This document shows positions 1 through 6,205 of a stretch of DNA of 7,954 nt, in pieces. Origin of the DNA: Lachnospiraceae bacterium UBA1683. Its GTDB lineage: Bacteria > Bacillota > Clostridia > Lachnospirales > Lachnospiraceae. Each line of letters begins with the position of its first letter. Within the stretch, counting starts at the first letter, position 1. Location: the NCBI GenBank assembly GCA_002320245.1, contig DCKD01000005.1:1-7954 (forward strand), read 5' to 3'. Made by a program: the position numbers and the translations under genes. The notes under the pieces are model-generated. The model ran no database searches and was not told the DNA's origin. It saw only the letters and a list, made by a program, of their open reading frames with translations.

Positions 1-209
1 AGTACCTCCAATGTTTTGATGGTATTGTATCAGAATGATTTGGCGGGGAACAGATACGGGTAATTACCTACTTACTTTTTACAATTAAGTGGATACTTTT
101 CTCCACCCGGCAAAAGGTCTCAACCCCCCTTGTAAATACTGGATTTTCTGCTTCTTTTCCTGCGCTTTTTATGGTAAAATTAAAGCATAGGAAAAGGAGC
201 AGAAAACAT

Positions 210-1826
210 ATGGCTGGCAATTCAAAAGACTCAAAAATTCTTGAATATAAGGATACCATCAGTCAACTGAATATCACTCTTGCTGCACAGACAGAATTGA
301 TCAAATCTCTGCAAAAGACTCTGGAGGCAGACCGTCTTGAAAAAGAAAATCTTCGTCAGCAGATCGAATATCTTACGAAGAAGCTCTTTGGCACTTCCAG
401 CGAAAAGCGGAAGGATGTAGATGGCCAGCTGAATCTTTTTGATGAAGCGGAACAAGAAGCGGATGGCAACTGGAATCCTGAATTGCCAGAGGATGTCATT
501 ATTCCATCCCATAAACGAAAAGCAAAACGTACGCATGCAGAACTCTTTAAAAATGTACCATCCTGTGATGAAATCATTTCTTTGCCAGAGGAAGAAAGAA
601 ACTGTCCTTCCTGTGGCACACAGATGGAGTGTATTGGCAAAGAATTCGTTCGTCATGAATTCCGTTTCACACCGGCTAAGGGTAAAGTGGTAAATATTTA
701 TCATGAAACTTACAAATGTCCTGCGTGTGCTGTATCAGAGGAAAATCCCGATGAGCAGACATTTGTGAAAGCGCCTGTTGCAGAAGCACTGATTCCAGGC
801 AGTTATGCTTCAGAATCTGTAGTTGCCTGGGTAATGAATCAAAAATATCAGAATGGCATGCCACTGAACAGGCAGGAGCAGGACTGGGCACAGCTTGGAG
901 CTCCCCTCAGTCGTGCCACACTTGCTAACTGGATTATTTATTGTGCGGAACATTATCTTAGTCCGGTTTATGAATATTTCCATCGTCAGTTGCTTAAGCG
1001 AAAGTATCTTATGGCAGACGAAACGCGCGTTCAGGTATTAAAGGAGCCAGAGCGTAATCCGGAGACAGACTCCTGGATGTGGCTGTTCCGCAGTGACGAG
1101 GATGATCTTCCACCAATCGTGTTCTATCATTATACGGAAACAAGAGCGAAGTATAATGCAGAGAGTTTTCTTAACGGATTTACCGGATATCTGGAGACGG
1201 ATGGATATCAGGGATATAATAATCTTCCCGGTATCAAACGATGCTCCTGCTGGTCTCACATGAGGCGATACTTTATAGAAGCCGTGCCAAAAGGCAAGGA
1301 GTATGATTATAGTAATCCGGCAGTACAGGGAGTTCAGTTTTGTTCCAAGCTTTTTGAATGCGAACGGTACTCAAAAGCAAAAAAGCATTCAGCAGCTCAA
1401 AGAAAAGAATTCCGAATCCAAAAAGAAAAACCTATCCTGGACGCATTTTGGAACTGGATGGAACAGCAGAAACCAGTCAAAGGTACACGCTTTGACAAAG
1501 CGGTGAACTATGCCCAAAATCGGAAAGATACACTTATGACTTATCTTGAAGATGGACATTGCAGCCTTTCTAATAATCTCAGTGAAAATGCAATCAGACC
1601 ATTCACAGTGGGATGCCGCAACTGGCTTTTCAGTGCCACGCCCAAAGGAGCAACTGCCAGTTCTATGGTATACACAATGGTTGAAATGGCAAAAGCGAAT
1701 GAACTGAATATCTATAAATATTTGACCTATCTTTTGGCACAACGCCCCAATGAAGATATGTCAGATGAACAGCTTGGACATTTCGCTCCATGGAGCGAGG
1801 CGGTTAAAGCTAGCTGTCAAAATTAA
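210..1826 (+). CDS. tnpC: IS66 family transposase TnpC
   Basis: This is the DDE transposase of an IS66-family element, about 538 residues, a full length for the family. The start at 210 is preferred over an in-frame ATG at 171 because AAAGGAG (193-199) lies 10 nt before it. In the protein from 210: an N-terminal coiled-coil/leucine-zipper region (roughly 10-60); a zinc finger with CPSC (132-135) and CPAC (170-173); then the IS66 DDE domain. Likely catalytic residues are D270 in MADETR, D331 in ETDGYQGY and E469 in LSENAIRPF, with the conserved CWSHMRR at 347-353 between the last two. The reading frame is intact, so the enzyme may be active. IS66 elements usually carry tnpA and tnpB upstream; neither is recognisable in the first 200 bases, although the IS66 subgroup with tnpC alone does exist. 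A terminator and the right terminal repeat follow. Confidence 0.95.
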   Translation: MAGNSKDSKILEYKDTISQLNITLAAQTELIKSLQKTLEADRLEKENLRQQIEYLTKKLFGTSSEKRKDVDGQLNLFDEAEQEADGNWNPELPEDVIIPSHKRKAKRTHAELFKNVPSCDEIISLPEEERNCPSCGTQMECIGKEFVRHEFRFTPAKGKVVNIYHETYKCPACAVSEENPDEQTFVKAPVAEALIPGSYASESVVAWVMNQKYQNGMPLNRQEQDWAQLGAPLSRATLANWIIYCAEHYLSPVYEYFHRQLLKRKYLMADETRVQVLKEPERNPETDSWMWLFRSDEDDLPPIVFYHYTETRAKYNAESFLNGFTGYLETDGYQGYNNLPGIKRCSCWSHMRRYFIEAVPKGKEYDYSNPAVQGVQFCSKLFECERYSKAKKHSAAQRKEFRIQKEKPILDAFWNWMEQQKPVKGTRFDKAVNYAQNRKDTLMTYLEDGHCSLSNNLSENAIRPFTVGCRNWLFSATPKGATASSMVYTMVEMAKANELNIYKYLTYLLAQRPNEDMSDEQLGHFAPWSEAVKASCQN

Positions 1827-1838
1827 ACCAGAGTAAAA

Positions 1839-1871
1839 TGCTTGCATCTATCTTTGATGCAAGCAAAATTT
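1839..1871 (+). terminator. Hairpin terminator after IS66 tnpC
   Basis: TGCTTGCATC (1839-1848) and GATGCAAGCA (1856-1865) form a perfect 10-bp stem with a 7-nt loop, 12 nt after the transposase stop. AAATTTT follows. It probably ends tnpC transcription and helps insulate the next operon. Confidence 0.75.
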
Positions 1872-1878
1872 TATCAAT

Positions 1879-1902
1879 GGCGTAGAATTATTTTGCGCTT
1901 AC
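1879..1902 (-). repeat. Right terminal inverted repeat of the IS66 element
   Basis: Read on the minus strand this segment begins GTAAGCGCAAAATAATTC. A GTAAGCG-type tip is characteristic of IS66-family terminal repeats, so the element's right boundary is placed at 1902. The matching left repeat was not found in the first 209 bases and presumably lies outside the window. IS66 elements usually make 8-bp target duplications; the candidate right copy is GAATAATT at 1903-1910. Confidence 0.6.
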
Positions 1903-1917
1903 GAATAATTTCGCCTC

Positions 1918-1950
1918 TGTTACTCATAGTCGGTTGACTTATAAGTAACA
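1918..1950 (+). promoter_or_regulatory. C-box operator of the restriction-modification controller protein
   Basis: This 33-bp near-palindrome is centred at 1934. The outer arms TGTTACTCATA (1918-1928) and TATAAGTAACA (1940-1950) are inverted copies with one mismatch. Inside lies AGTC-GGTT-GACT (1928-1939), the arrangement known from C-protein operators (C boxes) of restriction-modification systems. The left dyad is ACT-CAT-AGT (1922-1930) and the right dyad is ACTTATAAGT (1937-1946). The site lies 30 to 62 bases before the gene of a C-type regulator and overlaps its -35 element. In studied systems a dimer on the distal dyad activates and a second dimer on the promoter-proximal dyad represses. 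Confidence 0.8.
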
Positions 1951-1961
1951 ATATATAAAAT
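1934..1961 (+). promoter_or_regulatory. Promoter of the C-R-M operon
   Basis: TTGACT (1934-1939) and TAAAAT (1956-1961) are separated by 16 bp and make a good sigma-A type promoter. The -35 hexamer falls inside the C-box palindrome, between the two dyads. That is the geometry expected for an autoregulated C-protein promoter. Transcription would start just before the GGAGG ribosome binding site at 1968-1972. Confidence 0.65.
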
Positions 1962-1979
1962 TAAGATGGAGGTTATGCT

Positions 1980-2186
1980 ATGATAACAGAGGAAGTTGGA
2001 ATGCGAATTAAGCAATTCAGAACAACCAAAAATATTAGTCAAGAAAAGCTTGCTTTGAAAGCAGATTTGGATAGGACATATATTGCGGGAGTTGAAAGTG
2101 GAAAAAGAAATCTATCAATAAAGAGTTTGGAAAAAATTATTCTAGCCTTAGAAGTGAGTTTTGAAGAATTTTTTAAAGATATGTAA
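1980..2186 (+). CDS. Restriction-modification controller (C) protein, XRE-type HTH regulator
   Basis: This is a 68-residue single-domain helix-turn-helix protein (HTH_3/XRE fold filling residues 7-64). Its size and the DRTYIAGVESGKRNLS segment (31-46) are typical of controller proteins of type II restriction-modification systems. Helix 2 is SQEKLALKADL (20-30) and the recognition helix starts in DRTYIAGVE. GGAGG at 1968-1972 lies 7 nt before the ATG. C proteins bind DNA as dimers, activate and later repress their own promoter, and so delay the endonuclease until methylation is complete. The C-box operator directly upstream and the endonuclease and methyltransferase genes directly downstream agree with this role. 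A general XRE regulator is the alternative, but operator plus context make the C-protein call strong. Confidence 0.9.
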   Translation: MITEEVGMRIKQFRTTKNISQEKLALKADLDRTYIAGVESGKRNLSIKSLEKIILALEVSFEEFFKDM

Positions 2187-2193
2187 TGTTGAA

Positions 2194-2204
2194 TATGAGT
2201 AACA
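2194..2204 (+). promoter_or_regulatory. Extra C-box-like half site before the endonuclease gene
   Basis: TATGAGTAACA here is an exact inverted copy of the left outer arm of the C-box operator (1918-1928). It is also a one-mismatch direct copy of the right arm (1940-1950). It lies between the C gene stop and the endonuclease ribosome binding site. An imperfect partner, TGTT at 2188-2191, makes TGTT-N10-AACA. It could be a weaker C-protein site acting on the endonuclease; no obvious -35/-10 pair goes with it. Confidence 0.4.
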
Positions 2205-2228
2205 TATGATATAGAATGGAGGAGAAAG

Positions 2229-3194
2229 ATGTCATATCCATATGAGAATAAAAAGATTGGCAATAACATTGTAACATATATGGTGTATCAGGTGGATAAA
2301 ATGCCCGATATGTTTTTGGAAGTAGAATTTTCATATCCAAGAAGTATGCCATTAAAGACGTGTATTCCGATTTTTGAAAAGTATCAAGGGATAAATCTGG
2401 TGAATGCGGAAAAGGCAGATGTTGAAGAGTGGATTGAACAGTGTTACGAAGATATGAATCCTTCAAATGCAAGTACGTGGAATAAAAATGAAGAAGAATA
2501 TTGGAAATTACATGAAGGTGCTAATCAGGCAAAACCATTATTTGATGTTTTGAATTACGAAAATAAATATCACCAAACAGAGTGGTTATGTAGACAATGC
2601 ACAGATACAAGTAAAGTTAATTCTCAGGCAGCGAGTAGAATAAGAGCGTTAAAAAAGGATCATGGATATCATGTTGCATCAAAAGATATGTATTGCGATG
2701 TGTGTGGAAAGATAACAAAGCATGATTTATTGCTTCGTATTCCTAGAAAAAGGGGAGAGAGTCAAACAAGATATACAATTTCAAATGGTTTAAAGAAAAG
2801 AATTAAAGAAATTTTTAACTATACTGATGTATGTTTTGATGAAAAGTGTCCAGAAGCTACGCGTGCACTAATTATCGATCATAAATTTCCAGCTACTCGT
2901 TGGGCAGCTGGTGAAACACACAATTATAGTTCAATGACGGATGATGAAATTAAAGCAAAATTTCAATTACTGACACAACAAACAAATCTTCAGAAGGATA
3001 GGTATTGCTTTAGGTGTTTAAATGATAAAATCAGAGGAGATTTCTTTGGAATCAAATGGTATCCAGAAGGTGATGATAAATGGCGCGGAGACAACAATTC
3101 TGATGAAAAGGGATGCGTTGGTTGTCCGTGGTACGATTTGAATGAATGGAAAGAGAAATTTAATGATTATCTAAAAAAACAGGATAATGACTAA
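2229..3194 (+). CDS. Probable type II restriction endonuclease, HNH (beta-beta-alpha metal) family
   Basis: The 321-residue protein starts at an ATG 4 nt after GGAGGAG (2218-2224). The C-terminal half carries an HNH-like nuclease core: IIDHKFP (D217, H218), then LLTQQTNLQKDRYCFRCLNDK, where N253 and the CFRC pair (260-263) match the usual N...C..C...K pattern. Further cysteine pairs suggest structural zinc sites: CRQC (121-124), CDVC (156-159), C202/C207 and CVGC (296-299). The N-terminal 110 residues show no motif I know and may recognise DNA. It lies between the C-protein gene and a cytosine-5 methyltransferase gene, exactly where the partner endonuclease is expected. It should cleave DNA at the site the methyltransferase protects. 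The recognition sequence cannot be read from the protein. Its stop codon overlaps the A-run just before the methyltransferase ribosome binding site, so the two are probably translationally coupled. No frameshift or missing end is visible. Confidence 0.8.
   Translation: MSYPYENKKIGNNIVTYMVYQVDKMPDMFLEVEFSYPRSMPLKTCIPIFEKYQGINLVNAEKADVEEWIEQCYEDMNPSNASTWNKNEEEYWKLHEGANQAKPLFDVLNYENKYHQTEWLCRQCTDTSKVNSQAASRIRALKKDHGYHVASKDMYCDVCGKITKHDLLLRIPRKRGESQTRYTISNGLKKRIKEIFNYTDVCFDEKCPEATRALIIDHKFPATRWAAGETHNYSSMTDDEIKAKFQLLTQQTNLQKDRYCFRCLNDKIRGDFFGIKWYPEGDDKWRGDNNSDEKGCVGCPWYDLNEWKEKFNDYLKKQDND
3005..3031 (+). promoter_or_regulatory. Possible internal promoter for the methyltransferase gene
   Basis: TTGCTT (3005-3010) and an extended -10 TGATAAAAT (3023-3031) lie 15 bp apart inside the endonuclease gene, about 180 nt before the methyltransferase start. 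The spacing is short but the TGn extension could compensate. Such a promoter would allow early, C-independent methylation. In AT-rich DNA similar matches occur by chance. Confidence 0.2.
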
Positions 3195-3209
3195 AAAGGA
3201 GGTATTATT

Positions 3210-4538
3210 TTGGAAATAAAGACTGTAGGGAGTATTTGCTCTGGTATAGAGGCAGCCTCTGTTGCGTGGGAACCATTAGGTGTGACATTTAAATGGTTTT
3301 CTGAAATAGCAACATTTCCATCTAATGTTTTGAAAATAAAATTTCCTAGTGTTAGCAACTTAGGAGATATGAATGAAATACCAAAACTAATAGAAAAAGG
3401 TGCAATAGATGCTCCTGATTTATTGTGTGGAGGAACTCCTTGCCAAGCTTTTTCATACGCAGGTAATCAAAATGGTTTAAACGATGATAGAGGAAATTTG
3501 ACACTAAAATTTGTGGATATAATTAAAGCAAATGATAAGATTAGAAAGAAAAATAATCAAGAACCATGCGTGGTATTTTGGGAAAATGTAGAAGGTGTTT
3601 TAAGCGATAAGACAAATGCATTTGGTTGTTTGGTTTCAACTCTTGCAGGATTAAAAAACGTATATTCATTGGATAAATGGCCCACAGCAGGAATGATAGA
3701 AGGACCAAAGCGAAATGTGGCATGGAGAGTTTTGGATGCTAAACATTTTGGATTGCCACAGCAAAGAAGAAGGCTGTATGTATTAGCAGGTGGAAAAGAT
3801 TTTCATCCAGAAGCTATTCTGTTTGAAATAAAAAGAAATGAAGCAGAGCAACCGCCTTTGTTTGAATTAACTATAACAAAGGGAAAACATAAATTTGAAG
3901 TATTTCGTCAATATTCAGATTGCTTATATGCTGCGTATGGAACAAAATGGAACGGAAATGCAGCTGCATATAATGGATCACTTTTTGTTGTTCAAGACGA
4001 AAGAATTAGGAGATTGTCACCATTAGAGTGTGAGAGACTAATGGGATTTCCTGATGACTATACTAATATTCGAGGTGCATCCCGAACAAATAGATATCAG
4101 GCAATAGGAAATTCATGGGCAGTTCCTGTAGTTAGATGGATTGGTAATCGGCTTATTATGGATAAAGGTGAGGATATCAATCTGTCAAAGAACAGACGGT
4201 ATATTCAAGATTTAGTGGTTAAAATAGGTCGGACTAATCACTTCTATGATTTGAGTGGAGGAGTGATTTCTATACATGATAATTTGGTGATTAACTGTTC
4301 GCCTCAGCCAGAAGAATGTGAATATAAATCATTACTAGATATTGTCACATCAGATGTGCCAGAGGAAATATATATATCACCTGTAGGATGCAAGGGAATA
4401 ATCAGAAGGCGTGAAGAGAGAAATGTGTCCATCAATGATAGATTAGAACAGGTTCTTGTAAATATTGCGTCACAAATGGCAGAGGATGAAATTGAGAGAA
4501 AATCAAGAGTACAAAAAAGGGGAAAATATAGTTCTTGA
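3210..4538 (+). CDS. DNA (cytosine-5-)-methyltransferase of the restriction-modification system
   Basis: This enzyme transfers a methyl group from S-adenosylmethionine to carbon 5 of cytosine in the recognition site, protecting host DNA from the partner nuclease. The start is TTG, set by AAGGAGG (3196-3202) 7 nt upstream. Canonical motifs appear in order: motif I SICSGIEAAS (8-17), motif IV GGTPCQAFS with catalytic C78, motif VI WENVEG (124-129), motif VIII QQRRRLYVLAG (184-194), motif IX RRLSPLECERLMGFP (267-281) and motif X YQAIGNSWAVPVVRWIG (296-312). Only about 70 residues separate VIII and IX, a short target-recognition region. About 125 residues follow motif X, with EEIYISPVGCKGIIRR (385-400) and a charged tail. 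The SGIEAASVAWEPLG start and GDMNEI segment resemble solitary phage-type Dcm enzymes, suggesting a phage-like ancestry. All key catalytic residues are present. Confidence 0.93.
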   Translation: MEIKTVGSICSGIEAASVAWEPLGVTFKWFSEIATFPSNVLKIKFPSVSNLGDMNEIPKLIEKGAIDAPDLLCGGTPCQAFSYAGNQNGLNDDRGNLTLKFVDIIKANDKIRKKNNQEPCVVFWENVEGVLSDKTNAFGCLVSTLAGLKNVYSLDKWPTAGMIEGPKRNVAWRVLDAKHFGLPQQRRRLYVLAGGKDFHPEAILFEIKRNEAEQPPLFELTITKGKHKFEVFRQYSDCLYAAYGTKWNGNAAAYNGSLFVVQDERIRRLSPLECERLMGFPDDYTNIRGASRTNRYQAIGNSWAVPVVRWIGNRLIMDKGEDINLSKNRRYIQDLVVKIGRTNHFYDLSGGVISIHDNLVINCSPQPEECEYKSLLDIVTSDVPEEIYISPVGCKGIIRRREERNVSINDRLEQVLVNIASQMAEDEIERKSRVQKRGKYSS

Positions 4539-4572
4539 TAAATCAATGTTTCTAATTTATTTATATAAACAT

Positions 4573-4614
4573 AAAAATGGAATGTCTGAAAAACTAATCA
4601 GATATTTCATTTTT
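4573..4614 (+). terminator. Strong terminator after the C-R-M operon, probably bidirectional
   Basis: A 17-bp stem (4573-4589 with 4598-4614), with two G-U-type positions and an 8-nt loop, lies 34 nt after the methyltransferase stop. The arms are A-rich and T-rich at their outer ends, so it can act on either strand. It closes the restriction-modification cassette. Confidence 0.85.
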
Positions 4615-4629
4615 ATATTATAAAGACTA

Positions 4630-4668
4630 GTGTTATGACACGCTGATATTTAGTTTTACAACAACTTC
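4630..4668 (-). repeat. Presumed terminal end of the IS630 remnant
   Basis: Between the IS630 transposase stop and a TA dinucleotide at 4628-4629 lies a 39-bp stretch starting GTGTTATGACACGC, itself nearly palindromic. IS630-family elements insert at TA and end a few dozen bases past the transposase gene, so this is likely the original element end. No second copy is visible, because the rest of the element is gone. Confidence 0.45.
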
Positions 4669-4914
4669 CTATTCGGAAGCTGTTATAAACTTAGGGTACA
4701 ATGAACTCAACTTCACTCTGGCATCGGTGGTTCTGAACTGCCAATTAACCTTTGCTACAACTGTATTGCGTTCGGTCTCCCATACAGATAATTCTTCACG
4801 AAGTTTGTCAATGTTTCCAATTCTTCGTGACAAACACTGTCTGGTCATCACATTAAGTTCTATTTCTACAATATCAAGCCAACTGCCATGCTTGGGTGTA
4901 TAGTGGATGCACAT
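4669..4914 (-). pseudogene. IS630 family transposase, C-terminal fragment
   Basis: Only the last 80 or so residues remain. IHYTPKHGSWLDIVEIELNV, then TRQCLSRRI and VNWQFRTTDARVKL, is the characteristic end of IS630 transposases of the DDE_3 type. The last catalytic acid is the E of DIVEIE. The catalytic aspartates and the whole N-terminal DNA-binding region are missing. An ATG in this frame at 4914-4912 is accidental, because it lies in the junction with IS21 sequence. The piece retains the natural stop codon (TAG at 4671-4669) and probably the natural element end beyond it. It cannot make a working enzyme. Confidence 0.85.
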
Positions 4915-5770
4915 CGACCTTATCTTTGATATACTGATAAGGCACGGAGTAGTAAATCTTGTCTACAGTGATGTGATAATTGAACTGGACTGCGGCTTGT
5001 TTCCATTCTGTCAGTTCGAAAGGTGTAGCAGGCAACAGTGCCAGTAATGGCTTTTCTTCCCCAAGAAATATACTGGGCCTGCTGCATTCTTTCCTTTGAA
5101 AATTTCTTGCATTGTAGGCATCCAGTTTTTCTCGAATTGCAGTATTTAATTCTGACAACGAGAAAAACTGTTCATTACGAAGAGCCGCTGTTATCCATGT
5201 GTATATCTTTCCAACGAAACCTTCAACAGCAGATTCATCCTTGGGTTTCCGGACTCTTGCCGGAACAATGGCAACGTTATAATGCTCTGCCATCTCATGA
5301 TAAGTTGTGTTCAGTGTTGTTGTATACCAGTCGCTTTTCGAATGATTTACTGCGGTAGTGCAGTTATCCGGAATAAGCATTGGTGTAACACCACCAAAGA
5401 ATTCAAATATCTGAATGTGTGCTTTAATTCAGTTGTTTGATTTTTTATTCATGTATGCTTTGACAAAAACATACTGACTGTAGGTAAGGATGCCTACAAG
5501 AACCATACATCCGTGCTTTCTCCAGTGTCGGGATCAATGAGATGGGCAGAATCCCCTGACCAGTCCACCTCAATCTGTTCACCAGATTTCCTTGGGATGT
5601 ACATGGTTGCTCTGCGTTTTTCTTCATCCTTTTGGATGTAATAGCAGAATTGGGAATACATCAGCGGATTATCACCGTTCATACGGCATTCCTTGCAGTA
5701 TTCCACCCACAAAAGTTTCTTGTTGACTCCATTTCGCAAAAATTTTTTGCGGATGTAATCAAAGTCACAG
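4909..5770 (-). pseudogene. istA: IS21 family transposase IstA, internal fragment with frameshift and nonsense codon
   Basis: This is the middle of an IS21 IstA (integrase-type DDE transposase). Reading down the minus strand: DFDYIRKKFLRNGVNKKLLWVEYC near 5768-5695; IEVDWSGD with the first catalytic Asp; a frameshift near 5494-5505, where WFLVGILTYSQY needs one extra base; a TGA stop at 5431-5429, where a tryptophan codon (TGG) is expected before IKAH; then MLIPDNCTT with the second Asp, PKDESAVEG with the Glu, and the IYYSVPYQYIKDKVDV region. The first 75 or so residues and the C-terminal part are missing, and no istB follows. At its low-coordinate end it runs directly into IS630 sequence and at the other end into an ISL3 remnant. 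It is non-functional. Confidence 0.88.
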
Positions 5771-6205
5771 CAGAAAAGACGTCTACCGCCATTTGCTCAC
5801 GAAAGGCTATCAGGGCGGACAGACAGCGGCTTATGACTACATGAATAAAATTATAGAGCGGTTTCATATAGATATCGCAGTGTATAGAAGCATCTCAGCA
5901 GAATCAGTCCAGAAGAAAAAGAAACTCCAGGGGTATGATCATTTGTCAAGAAACGAAGTGTTTCGTTTCCTGTGGATGAACACAGAAATCGCAGCAATGC
6001 ATAAAGCATATTTAATGGATAACTACCCTCAACTAAAGGAAATGCTTGCCTGTATACGTGAATTCCGGGAAATATATCAGCGTAAAAATATGCCACTGCT
6101 CTATCTCTTCATTGAGAAATACAAAAACTCAAACTTAAAAGAGATTGCCCGTTTTGCAAAAGGCCTGGGAAAAAATCTTTCGGCTGTAGAAAATTCGGTA
6201 GCCAG
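5770..6205 (+). pseudogene. ISL3 family transposase, C-terminal fragment
   Basis: About 140 residues of an ISL3-type transposase are readable in one frame, from RKDVYRHLLTKGYQGGQTA (about 5772) to LSAVENSVA (about 6202). Recognisable family segments are YDHLSRNEVFRFLWM, IREFREIYQRKNMPLLYLFIEKYK and GLGKNLSAVENSVA. The DNA-binding and first catalytic parts are missing at the start. The family's usual next segment, SNGFVEG...K..KRxMYGR, is missing at the end, so both ends are truncated. A TTG at 5793 opens the frame but has no ribosome binding site. The fragment is fused upstream to IS21 DNA (opposite strand) and downstream to a ROK gene remnant. It is a dead relic. Confidence 0.8.

Noticed and set aside
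1..63. An open frame from the left edge to TAA at 61-63, possibly the tail of IS66 tnpB.
   Set aside because: The 20 readable residues do not resemble the known end of TnpB or TnpA, so no call can be supported.
171..209. Upstream in-frame ATG at 171 as the IS66 transposase start.
   Set aside because: No ribosome binding site precedes it, whereas AAAGGAG sits 10 nt before the ATG at 210.
231..704. Long minus-strand open frame inside the IS66 transposase gene.
   Set aside because: It is antisense to a strongly conserved gene, has no recognisable motif, and is a shadow of the coding strand.
5038..5358. Plus-strand open frame of about 106 codons in the IS21 region.
   Set aside because: It is antisense to clearly recognisable istA sequence and has no ribosome binding site or motif.
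5660..5830. Antisense-looking frames spanning the IS21/ISL3 joint.
   Set aside because: They are chance open frames across a fusion of two opposite-strand remnants.
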